Assembly: GCA_035610835.1 (NCBI GenBank)
Contig: CM069442.1
Location: 34,512,452-34,576,451, forward strand
Source of the DNA: Ophiura sarsii
Lineage: Eukaryota; Echinodermata; Ophiuroidea; Amphilepidida; Ophiuridae
DNA: 64,000 bases
Direction: 5' to 3'
Each line of letters starts with the position of its first letter. Position 1 is the stretch's first letter. The notes under the pieces were generated by a model, which was not told the origin of the DNA, did no database searches, and saw only the letters and a list, made by a program, of their open reading frames with translations. Of this stretch, positions 55,330-64,000 are shown piece after piece. The translations under genes and the position numbers were made by a program.

Positions 55330-56196
55330 AAAACAGCTCAATTCTAGGAGATTCCCAGATATGAATGAACTGCTCAATTCAAAGAAAGACCCTGATACGA
55401 ATGAACCGCTCAATTTTAGGAGAGACCCAGATACGAATGAACCGCTCAATTCTAAGAGAGACCCAGGTGCAAAATGAACCGCTCAATTCTAAGAGAGACC
55501 CAGATACGAATGAACCGCTTAATTCCAGGAGAGACCCAGGTACAAATTAACCACTCAATTCTATGAGAGACCCAGGTATGAATGAACCGCTCAATTTTAG
55601 GAGAGACCATAATGTCCGAATGAACTGCTCACTTCTTGGAGAGATCCAGGTACATATGAACCGCTCAATTCTAGAAGAGACCCAGGTCTCAATGAACCAC
55701 TCAATTCTAAGAGAGACCAAGGTACGAATGAACCGCTCAATTCCAGGAGAGACCCAAGTATGAATGAACCACTAAATTCTAGTAGAGATCCAGGTACGAA
55801 TGAACCGCTCAATTCTAGTAGAGATCCAGGTACGAATGAACCGCTCAATTCTAGTAGAGATCCAGGTACGAATGAACCGCTCAATTCTAGGAGAGATCCA
55901 GGTACGAATGAACCACTAAATTCTAGGAGAGACCCAGATACGAATGAACAGAGCTTCTAGGAGAGACCCAGATACAAATGAACCGCTCAATTTAGGAGAG
56001 ACCTTGGTATGAATGAACTGCACAATTCTATGAGAGATCTAGGTACGAATGAACCGCTCAAATCTAGGAGAGACCCTGATACGAATGAACTGCTCAATTC
56101 TAGGAGAGACCCAGATACGAATGAACCGCTCAATTTTAGACAAGATCTTGGTATGAATGAACTGCACAATTCTAGGAGATCCAGGTACGAACAAAC
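55330..56196 (+). repeat. 36-bp minisatellite (GAATGAACCGCTCAATTCTA)
   Basis: About 24 imperfect copies of a 36-bp unit (GAATGAACCGCTCAATTCTA plus GGAGAGACCCAGGTAC). Units vary between 32 and 37 bp, so the 12-residue translated repeat (NEPLNSRRDPGT) changes frame and meets stops near 55547 and elsewhere. The array core at about 55790-55910 is nearly identical, while the edges are diverged. Coding is unlikely. Confidence 0.93.
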
Positions 56197-56604
56197 CGCT
56201 TTCAAAAATAAACGTTCTGATGTCAAAAAACACAATGATGATGTCTGGTGCGCAATTTTCTAGCTTAAGAATATGCCAATATAATCTTATATATAAGATG
56301 TCGCTTCAATTTTGACAAATTTGACTTGGTAAAAAGTACGCGCGTTTTTATAACTATGATTTGTTATGTATTTATATTTTGCATGGATATTATCAAATGC
56401 CTGCAGTTTTCCTTGTTGTCTTTTGGCAACTGACCACTTGTTAACCATATACAACAATCAGCAATTTTATTTAGACCGAACAGACAGAGTTGGTGGCTCG
56501 CGTCTTGAATCATTAATTATTTCAATATTGATATGACCAAAGCGCACATCGCACATCTAACTCTGGCTCCAGGTAACAAAACATGACTTGAATATCATCT
56601 TCAA
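56197..56604. other. No gene or repeat recognised
   Basis: AT-rich sequence between the minisatellite and the next foldback element. Confidence 0.35.
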
Positions 56605-57066
56605 TTAAGGCCAGGTAAAAAAATAAAGCAATTTCTCGTCCCCTCCCGCATCATTTTTCAGGAATTCTATAATTTTCTTTTTTTCCCCTTTTTCTCCATA
56701 ACTTTGTTGTTAAAATATTTAAAAGGTTGACATCTTGGTAATAGATTTACTTTAGCCCAATGAGTTTTTAAATGAGTTTTAAAAGGTTGACATCTTGGTA
56801 ATAGATTTACTTTAGCCCAATGAGTTTTTAAATGTTTTGTGTTACCCCCCACCCCCCCCCCCCCCCCCCCCCCCCCCCAGAACCATGAAATGAACAGATG
56901 AACAGATCTTTGAAAGGCCTCGTCCTCTTCAAGTTATGCAACCAATCATGCAATAAATACCAGGCTGGTAATGGTAATTTTGCATTGTTAACTTAAAAAA
57001 GTGGCCTCATCATCCCTTTTAAAAAAAGTTAAGACGAGAAGCTAGTTTTTAATTTTTTTTGGCCTA
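56605..57066. mobile_element. TAAGGCC-end foldback element, copy 5
   Basis: Left end TTAAGGCCAGGTAAAAAAATA then TTTCTCGTC; right end GACGAGAAGCTAG then TTTTTTTTGGCCTAA. It closely matches the ends of 14321-14803. It contains a 60-bp tandem duplication and a C27 run at 56852-56878. Confidence 0.85.
56721..56834 (+). repeat. 60-bp tandem duplication
   Basis: AAAAGGTTGACATCTTGGTA and the following about 34 bases are repeated exactly 60 bp apart (56721 and 56781) without noticeable divergence. It lies inside the foldback element, just before a poly-C run. Confidence 0.92.
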
Positions 57067-57207
57067 AGCTATATATCAAATAAAATCAGTTTGTTCTCGG
57101 TAGTTGGTTGGAAAAAAATGTAGATGCAAAATGCATCTTTATTTCTAGGATCAAAATAAACCATGAAATTAAACATGATAAGTATAGTGTTTTTATCTAT
57201 CACGAGA

Positions 57208-57588
57208 CAGTGACGTAACTATGTCATTTGCTAATTGCAACATATAAATGTGCACCCCTACTTGAGTTGCTGGCATACATGCACACCTGCTTGTAAAGAT
57301 GGACTACGTAAATGCTGTGCATGTTTTAAACACCCTTTCCATGCCGCTATTAGTTTATACATATTATGCAAAACAGATTTTCAGAAACTTTTCCCAACTT
57401 TCAAAATCTTTCTTAAGAATTACTGAACCAATACTCGGCATGTTTGTACTTCTTTTAATGCATTTCTTACAGTGATTCTAAACATGTGGATGAAATTCAA
57501 TAATTTGACATTTTTTAAACATTTTGTGAAATTTTGAAATGTCGTCTGCAGACGCCTGCCCTATGGAAAGTGTTAAGTTACGTCACTG
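57208..57588. mobile_element. CAGTGACGTAAC MITE, copy 2, split by a TTAA MITE
   Basis: CAGTGACGTAAC at 57208 and GTTACGTCACTG ending at 57588 are the ends. Outer sequences GAGA and TCCAGAGA match, inverted, those around 9800-9940. The TTAA element 57330-57572 is inserted inside, so it is the younger insertion. Confidence 0.78.
57330..57572. mobile_element. TTAA-flanked CACTTTCC MITE, copy 4 (inverted)
   Basis: TTAA lies at 57326-57329 and 57573-57576. The ends are ACACCCTTTCCATGCCGC and GCCCTATGGAAAGTG. The GTCGTCTGCAGACG palindrome is near the right end, so it is inverted relative to the other three copies. Confidence 0.88.
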
Positions 57589-57708
57589 TCCAGAGAAAGA
57601 GTACTCAAGTATATACATTTTTGATCATTGAGTGTTATGTGTGTTAATCATGTTAACGTGTGGCTCTTGAGAGTCCTCGTTGGAAATAAGTGGTGAGAGC
57701 TTGCACTA

Positions 57709-57930
57709 CTGTAAATGTGGACATTTTTGCGCTTCATTAATGTTCACGCTTTTCGCGCTCCAAGCAGCTACCACGAAAATAAAAACACGCGAACATATTT
57801 GTATATAAGTCTATGTAATGACATAAGTCTATGTAATGAACTTTCAAATCGTGAATTTAAATGTAAGCGAAATGGATGAAAATCGGCAAAGCGTGAACAT
57901 TTAAATGCATGAAAATTACCACTTCCACAA
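57709..57930. mobile_element. CTGTAAA-end TA MITE, copy 8
   Basis: TA at 57707-57708 precedes CTGTAAATGTGGACATTTTTGCG. The right end ACCACTTCCACAA is diverged and followed by TA. Inside, ATAAGTCTATGTAATGA is duplicated in tandem at about 57804-57840. Orientation is opposite to 59714-59915. Confidence 0.82.
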
Positions 57931-57934
57931 TATT

Positions 57935-58275
57935 AAAGATCGGATGGTTCCACAAATTAAATGCAGGCACACCATACACGAAACAAACCATTTTACATGG
58001 TTTGACAATGAAATTGGGACGAGATGGACAGATGGGGAATACGCTCGGACAGCTTGAGTTAAAATAGTTTGAAATTATGTATTATTTAGAAGTAATATCT
58101 TAACACAAACCGAGTATGCATATGGTATGGCTATAAATAAATGATGAGCTATGATGTTTATTGTTTGATAATCTGTGATGGCAGGGCGTGTTTAAGGAAG
58201 TGGCTTAGGTGTTATACACCTCTAACTTTGCGATATGTCCTCCCACCCCACTTCTGCTTCCGACTGTCAGTTCTG
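57935..58275. other. No gene recognised
   Basis: No repeat end or exon seen. Confidence 0.3.
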
Positions 58276-58277
58276 GC

Positions 58278-58715
58278 TATATGTGACGTGTTCTACCGAA
58301 ACTAGACATAATTGGGCAAGATATCAAAATTAAGTTAGTAAGTGATTATTAAAGTAGAGATCTTCAGCTTTACAATGGGACTTCTTCTTTTTTTAATCGG
58401 ACATCCCAAAGCGGAGTTAAATCATTTTTGAGCTCGTCTTTATGAAAACTTTAAACTGAGATATCATCCTTTAAAGATGTACTTACAATGTACTTACAAT
58501 GTACTTTAAAAAAGATAAAAAAAGAAAATTGCATTTTCTTTTTTGGTTTGATTTTTTAATCTGAAACTTTCACAATAATGTTATAAACACTCTGAAGATT
58601 AATTTTTTACAAGAAACTCAAATTCCCCCAAATCAACCCAATTAGGTTTTGGGCTATTTCTCAGTTTGGAGCTCTGCCCAATTCCGTCTGGTTTCGGTAG
58701 AACATGTCACATATA
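58278..58715. mobile_element. Foldback element (TATATGTGACGTGTTCTACC ends)
   Basis: TATATGTGACGTGTTCTACC plus GAAACTAGACATAATTGGGCA mirrors TGCCCAATTCCGTCTGGTTTC plus GGTAGAACATGTCACATATA, giving arms of about 40 bp with few mismatches. It may be TA-flanked if the outer TA pairs are excluded. The interior is A/T-rich. Confidence 0.85.
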
Positions 58716-58975
58716 CCCTTGCATCTTGGTGGTTTTTGACACATTATTTAGCCCTATAAATGTACCAAACCTCCATTTTCCTGCCCCTTCCGTTTGCCGC
58801 CCCATTCGAACTTAATTATTCATGCAAATTACTTTAGAGAGCATCTATAATTTAAAATGTAAATAGATGGATTTGGCATGATCCAACGCATACCTAGAAC
58901 TCAACAAAGATGGTGTCTTACGCACCTTGCCCCTAAAGCAAGTGTCAAATATCATCTAAATTATAATTAGATTAA

Positions 58976-59380
58976 AGGCATATTATGCGATCTTTTCCAT
59001 GGGACTCCCTCTATCCTTGATTTTTTTTTTTAAAGCAGATTTACATTTCTGATCCAAAATCCGAAATACATTCTGAGGTACAGAGCGATATGATTCCAAA
59101 TTACTTCAAAGTCATGGTTTAAAGAGGTTGAAAATAGATTGTCCTGCTGCAGGACAGTTTATTTTCATTCTAAACTCACTCTAAAACCATAATTTTGAAG
59201 TAATTAGGAATCGTATCACCCTGTAACTCAGAATATATTTATGATTAATGATCCGAAAAGCAAATTTGCAACAAAATCTGCTTTCAAAAAAAAATGGCAA
59301 GGAAAGAGGCGTCCCATGGAAAGGATCGCATAATAGCAAGGAAAGAGGGCGTCCCATGGAAAAGATCGCATAATATGCCT
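58976..59380. mobile_element. AGGCATATTATG foldback element, copy 2 (complete)
   Basis: TTAA lies at 58972-58975 and 59381-59384. The ends are AGGCATATTATGCGATCTT and AAGATCGCATAATATGCCT, with arms of about 170 bp. The central hairpin is GTCCTGCTGCAGGAC. The right end is duplicated: GCAAGGAAAGAGG...ATCGCATAAT occurs twice about 40 bp apart, possibly by replication slippage. Confidence 0.92.
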
Positions 59381-59460
59381 TTAAACAACAGGTAAGAAGT
59401 TTGCCTTAAAAGTCTCTTTAAATCCAAACCAGGTCCAAACCATTTTCAACAATCACTAGC

Positions 59461-59506
59461 AATACCATACCATACCATACCATACCATACCATACCATAC
59501 CATAAT
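59461..59506 (+). repeat. (CCATA)n microsatellite
   Basis: About nine copies of CCATA in tandem. Confidence 0.92.
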
Positions 59507-59713
59507 CCATAGCCTTGATGATCAGAGTCATTGGCTTGGTATTGGCACGTATCTGCCTAACTTCATGATGACATGATCTTCTGTAGTTAGATGATTAGCC
59601 TTTCAAATGATCAAATCATTTTATTCATTTGATTATTCGAAACAATTATTGAGATTATCCACTAAAATATATTATAAGTATATAAAGCTACTGGGCATCA
59701 GGAGTTCAGTATA

Positions 59714-59915
59714 CTGTAAAAGTGCTAATTTTCGCGCGATTACATTTTCACGCGATTACATTTCTGCGCATTGCTGACTTTCAGATAGTTTTTAAATTCA
59801 CGATTTGAAAGTTCAAAATAAGATAGCTTTGTGTGTTTTTATTTTTGTGGTAGCTGCTTGGAGCGAGAGAAATACCGCGAAAATTAATGTAGCGCGAACA
59901 ATTCCATGTTTACAG
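59714..59915. mobile_element. CTGTAAA-end TA MITE, copy 9 (well preserved)
   Basis: TA lies at 59712-59713 and 59916-59917. The ends are CTGTAAAAGTGCTAATTTTCG and GCGCGAACAATTCCATGTTTACAG. Both halves carry CG-rich words (CGCGCGATTACA, TACCGCGAAAATTAATGTAG) that are only partly inverted, so the element is not a simple hairpin. Confidence 0.9.
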
Positions 59916-59919
59916 TAAT

Positions 59920-60498
59920 GCCTATTGATTCGTTTGGTTACGGTAATTTTCATTTGACTTTATCATATTTATACGGACTCTGCTAGAAACAGGAAGTGGG
60001 TTTACTTTTCATTGCACGACACACCCAATATGATAGCTTCCATTGTTGCCAGATTTGACTGAAAGTAGCCTTAACTTTTTCATACCATTATTACTTATTA
60101 ATGTGTATACCTTTTCTTCTTCCTGAAACACTTAATAAAGAAATGAAGCACAAAATCTGAAATGGAATACTACTATAAACTTCCTTTCCGGTTAGTTTAA
60201 TATGACTTTTCATTGGCTATTTTTATGACCACTTTCTACAAGGGTAACCCCTATCATACTTTAAATGGAGCATTTATGAGTAACAGTTTATGTACATTAA
60301 AGACAAAAATGAGGATTATGTTGTTGTCATACAAAGGATTCAAGGCATAAACTGTTACGATAGAATGTTAACATGTTAAAACCCTAGCGGCTATCTGTGT
60401 AGTCTGAATAAACCGAGTGAGGAATTTATTACTAGCGCGGTTGTCAATATTGTCCATCATCCCCACACATAACCCTATAGCAACCCTTAATTTTACTC
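59920..60498. other. No gene recognised
   Basis: AT-rich sequence. A short frame on each strand near 60370-60600 is unsupported. Confidence 0.35.
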
Positions 60499-60499
60499 T

Positions 60500-60640
60500 T
60501 AGGCGACGCCAACAAAGAAACAATGTTGTACAGGCCCGACTGACCCATTTTTTAGAAATCGGTGAAAAAAATTTACACTTTTTAATCACCCTTAATTAAG
60601 ACAAATTTCCTGAGCAAAAATAAAGGCAAAACTTTGATGA
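60500..60640. mobile_element. Fragment of the GACCGACCC/TAAGGCC-type element
   Basis: TAGGCGACGCCAACAAAGAAACAATG then CCCGACTGACCCATTTTTTAG matches the left halves of 13811-14040 and 12639-12850. ATAAAGGCAAAACTTTG at about 60622 may be a remnant of the right end. Confidence 0.5.
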
Positions 60641-61950
60641 AGTATGATGCGCAAATGCCACGCATGTGCAAAATTGGGAAAAACAAGTTCTGACCACACT
60701 ATATTCAAAGCTTTGAATTTCAAAAACCTAATATCCGATAATTTCACCAATTCATTTAAGATATATTTACTTTCATATCCCCAAATAGTGAGCAGCTATG
60801 TTTCCTATATTACTAGTTATAAGCCCTCCATTTTTTGGACCCAGTTTTTTTGGACACGCAGTATATGGAAGCAGGGGCATTTTTTCAAAATGTATCTCAG
60901 TAAAGTATAGGTCTTAAGGATTCTTTTAGATAAGTTTTGAAATGTTCATAATATCTTCGGAACTTTTGGACAATTGTATGTGTTTTATGACGTGTGGAAC
61001 TTAAAATGACAAATGTTTCTTCGGGTATTCTATGCTTTTAAAATTTAGGACATATCTTGTTTCATAATAACTGATTATACATTTAATATGGAAAAAAGTG
61101 AAACATTCTTGAGCTTGAAAAATACCAACTTTTCAACAGTATTCTGTCTGGCGCCCGAGGGCCTTTCTCCCACCACGTTCCTGCTACGGCATCCGTGTAA
61201 ATGCAGACTTTAGTAACAATTATCAAACTATGGATTTATATGATTTCCCTAAAATAATATTTCAATATTTGTGTTAGTGGGTTATATCCTGCCTAGGTAA
61301 GGTGCAGATATGGATCAAGTGTGCCGACCTACATGCATGCATGTAAAGTATGCCCTCATTGTTGAACAGGGTGGCACAAAATTGTCTCGCTAGTATAAGG
61401 TGATGCTGTTCAAAAGTTTGTCTCTAACATAAGGCCTAGACTAATTCCTTCTGTCTCCTAACATGGCGCACTGACGCAAAGCTGTGCTGTGTTGGAGACT
61501 GAAAAACAAACGGTTCGAATGATGCCGGGGTTTTTGCGATCTGTGCGATGTGCGTGTGATCACATTACACTGCGTCATCATGTTATTGCGCGGGTTCTAT
61601 TTCGAGATGAGCTACACACACACGCACAGCCGCCGCCAGGTCGCATTGCGTATAGAATTACCGTAACTCATGAATAATTCAGTGTGTCACAAAAAGCGAC
61701 ACAAAAGTGTGCAAAAGTCCGGCACGAAAAAAGCATAGAAGCGGACCAGTCCCCTCAACAAGGCCAACGCATGCACACAAAGGCCGACGTTGCAGGGGAT
61801 GGCGGAACCAGTCTACATAAAGGCCCACTACTATCTTTCCACCCTAATGCCCCCGAATACTACAAATGATGGTACTACAGCAAGCCTATACTTGTTGCCC
61901 TCGCTTCCCCAATCTCATCGCGTAATCTTGAATGTTTAAATGTTTCAAAG
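60640..61950. other. No gene recognised; GC-richer stretch 61480-61870
   Basis: Two short plus-strand frames (61489-61677 and 61684-61869) lie in a less AT-rich segment. They have no recognisable domain, strong start context or splice signals. TGCATGCATGCATG at about 61331 is a small palindromic repeat. Confidence 0.35.
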
Positions 61951-62095
61951 CTGACCCATGGCCTACTTTATATAGGACTGGGGGATTCCCTTGCAAGAGC
62001 ACCCTGGTTCAAATCCTAGTGCTGATGGACCCTTTCTCCCGCATTAAGCTCATATGTATCATTCCAAGAACCATCCCTTTGGGCATTAGGGTAAG
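61950..62095 (+). mobile_element. tRNA-derived SINE-like element
   Basis: An A-box-like TGGCCTACTTTA lies at about 61959 and a B-box GGTTCAAATCC at 62006-62016. The tail CCAAGAACCATCCCTTTGGG then CATTAGGGTAAG parallels the tails of 12405-12540 and 16355-16500. GTGCTGATGGACCC just after the B-box echoes GCTGATGGACCC just before the B-box at 7967. Confidence 0.6.
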
Positions 62096-62159
62096 TGTAT
62101 CTCAGCAATATATGCCTATAGTTTTAATCAGTTTCAAATTGGAGAGAAATATTCGGTTT

Positions 62160-62345
62160 TTATCTCTTCGCGCGCAGAAGTGATCTAAGCGTACGCACAC
62201 GATTATGGTCTCACGCACATGTTTTTGGTCACACGCACACGTCACGCATGTGATGCACAGTGCACCTATTGCCTTCATGTGGTCCCGCGTCCTTATTCGC
62301 TGTTATAGGAGGCCTCATCAATTTGGAACTGATCCAACTATAGTG
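62160..62345 (+). repeat. TCTCTTCGCGCGCAGAAGTGA repeat, copy 3
   Basis: TCTCTTCGCGCGCAGAAGTG then ATCTAAGCGTACGCACACG, ATGCACAGTGCACC, CTTCATGTGG and CAATTTGGAACTGA is collinear with 51236-51378 but longer, with ACACGCAC tandem words. It ends near ACTATAG, the terminus of the MITE that follows the 51-kb copy. Confidence 0.7.
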
Positions 62346-63285
62346 GTTTTATCATTTTGTATATTATATGTTCTTGATACTGTCCTTTCTGTAATAAGGG
62401 GTTTTCTATTGTTAGCAAATAATAAAACCTTAAACTCTCTCTTTGAGACAAAAAAAAGAACACAAAATAGTCTCCATGGTAATAATTATAAAATCACATT
62501 TTCAAACAAAAATGTTAAAAGGTTTTGGATTATATTGGATTAAAAATATATTCAAATCTTAAAATACAGATATGTTTAAGTGTTTCTATTTGCAACTTTA
62601 TTTATAGATCATTTAGATCTAGATGTCTCGTGCGCCTATAGGTAACTATCCACTACCCTTGTTGGAAACTAGCCTGAAAAAAAAGTTGACATTTAAATAT
62701 CAATTGGCGACAAATAAATCTAGCTAAATCGCACCCTATCAACTGCTCCTTGTTGAACATATGCCCCCTCCAGGGACAAATAACATCCTCTCACGTAACC
62801 CCCATGATCTTTTCTTCTGCTTACCCCTCTCCTGAAATATCATCGTAATCTTGATGTCAAACATTTCTCATTTCAATAAATCGTTGCAATAATTGTGCAT
62901 CTCCCGTAGTGTTCATGCAATCAATTTAGACCATTTATACAGTATCCTGACTATGACAGGAGTAGGAGCCTGCTTGATCCCCTACTGCCTAGATGACAAA
63001 CCCCAGTATCCTTTCACAGGGGGTGCTCACACACAGGAAATGTGGGTAGCCTGATTTGAGTGATAAAACCCTATTTTTTCTTATTTAGGGGTGCTCACTC
63101 ACAGATGATGGTATATTTCATCCACATGAAGTATGAATGTGACATCGGAGCACTATTCGGTTGTGCAGCTAATGATAGGGGTGTAATGTCATGACCAGAA
63201 TTTATAACAACTTGGTAATTTGGATTAAAAATGGCATCCAACCTAGAAAATTGGGTCAAATTTGGTCAGCTTCCGCGGTCGTATT
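62345..63285. other. No gene or repeat recognised
   Basis: AT-rich sequence. A phrase GGGGTGCTCAC..CACAG occurs twice near 63018 and 63088. Confidence 0.35.
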
Positions 63286-63287
63286 AA

Positions 63288-63435
63288 CCCTAACTCCCCG
63301 GGCGTGTTTTTGTGAATTAAACTATCACGAGAGAAAAACTGGTCAACTTTTTTAGGGGAAATTCAGTCTGCGCAAGCTCAGCAGATTGAACCCGGGCCGT
63401 GTGCGTGCAAGTCTGATCTACACGAGCGAGGTTAA
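63288..63435 (-). mobile_element. tRNA-derived SINE-like element, minus strand
   Basis: Read on the minus strand, GACTTGCACGCACACGG leads to a B-box GGTTCAATCTGC (63381-63392). A body with TTGACCAGTTTTTC and a tail CAAAAACACGCCCGGGGAG then TTAGGGTTAA follow. Body and tail match the plus-strand copy at 16355-16500, supporting one SINE family. Confidence 0.75.
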
Positions 63436-63514
63436 ACAATTTAAGTTCTTTTCACATGCGTTGCACAAGATTGATGGGGTCGGTACAAGATTGTAGCACT
63501 GTTGGGTTTTTTAA

Positions 63515-63883
63515 AGGGGCATTGAGAGATGTATCGATATACTAAATGAGCAAATAACGTAAAGATAATCATCAACATAGCCCAAATCCAAAATGTCATA
63601 CAATTCCGACATCGTCTTCATGCAAAATAAGCAAATAACGGCACTTCCGGGTTGAGATTTGCCGCGAAAGTACGCATGTTAAGCGATCGCGTAACTTCCG
63701 AATTCAGCACCTAGTTTCGATATAAAAACTAAGAAAATCATGAAATTTTATATGATAAACGGCGAATGTTGGTAAACTGTTTCAGATGGTAGTTAGTATA
63801 TGCCTAAGTATTACTTTGATGCAAAAAAACTGATTTCCAAGATAATTGAGGGCGCAATCCCATACGTATCTCTCAATGCCCCT
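63515..63883. mobile_element. TTAA-flanked MITE (AGGGGCATTGAGAGAT ends), 369 bp
   Basis: TTAA lies at 63511-63514 and 63884-63887. The ends are AGGGGCATTGAGAGATG and ATCTCTCAATGCCCCT, about 16 bp of inverted repeat. The interior is not foldback and includes CGCGAAAGTACGCATG and AAGCGATCGCG. No coding frame was seen. Confidence 0.9.
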
Positions 63884-64000
63884 TTAAGGTCCAGGAAGGT
63901 TAGGGTTAACATTGTACTTCAGGTGGAATGAAGAATAATCTGTTCTATTTGGCATTGGTTGACAAGCCTCAGTTTCCAATCATCATGTTCATTGTTCATT

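Noticed and set aside
55330..56196. CRISPR array or repeat-protein gene
   Set aside because: The 36-bp repeats are contiguous with no unique spacers, the frame shifts and stops occur, and the context is eukaryotic.
63288..63905. Outer TTAA-flanked element with CCCTAAC ends enclosing 63515-63883
   Set aside because: The left CCCTAAC...CCCCGGGCG is the tail of the SINE-like copy, shared with 16355-16500. The match at the right is short and probably chance.
1..64000. Bacterial or phage gene cluster, defence system or operon
   Set aside because: No long coding frames, ribosome-binding sites or gene packing. The content is eukaryotic repeats throughout.

Overview
This window is non-coding-looking eukaryotic DNA, most likely from a marine invertebrate animal. 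It is AT-rich with no operon-like or Shine-Dalgarno structure. It has many short non-autonomous DNA transposons, tRNA-derived SINE-like elements, minisatellites and long poly-G/poly-C runs. The animal assignment is inference; the species cannot be read from the sequence. No complete protein-coding gene could be supported. Long open frames are absent, and those over about 60 codons mostly fall in repeats. Only a few weak exon candidates (6.6, 19.5, 45.7 and 47.9 kb) and two transposon coding relics (24.1 and 28.5 kb) are listed.

The dominant content is a mosaic of miniature inverted-repeat elements (MITEs) whose insertion duplications can be read directly. (1) TA-flanked, Tc1/mariner-type: a 912-bp long-hairpin element (818-1729), 2947-3181, 23726-23992, 25386-25670, 28991-29461, 31244-31896, 34029-34192, 51073-51233, and a family with CTGTAAA...TTTACAG ends in about nine copies. 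(2) TTAA-flanked, piggyBac-type: at least five families, one of which (28177-28705) still carries a relic of an acidic reading frame. (3) Elements with 8-bp duplications, hAT-type: 10210-10488, 10846-11235, 16624-17020, 28923-29826, 32023-32524, 34509-35896, 36368-36598, 39512-39647, 40444-40836 and 45087-45495. (4) Several foldback families without a clear target duplication.

Layout. 0-12 kb: MITEs plus a 24-bp minisatellite with a 167-bp higher-order period. 12-25 kb: SINE-like copies, hAT-type elements, a 16-bp tandem repeat and a LINE relic. 25-30 kb: TA and TTAA elements, then a nested hAT/TA cluster. 30.4-37.4 kb: a degenerate tandem array of roughly 0.25-0.4 kb units split by at least five later insertions. 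39-47 kb: nested hAT-type elements, SINE-like copies, and a local tandem duplication bracketing a MITE. 47-64 kb: sparse sequence, then a 15-bp and a 36-bp minisatellite, more MITEs and SINE-like copies.

Nothing here forms a pathway or defence system. The most unusual content is the set of structured, probably undescribed non-autonomous transposon families, their nesting order, their internal palindromic tandem repeats, and long G/C homopolymers tied to particular element ends.
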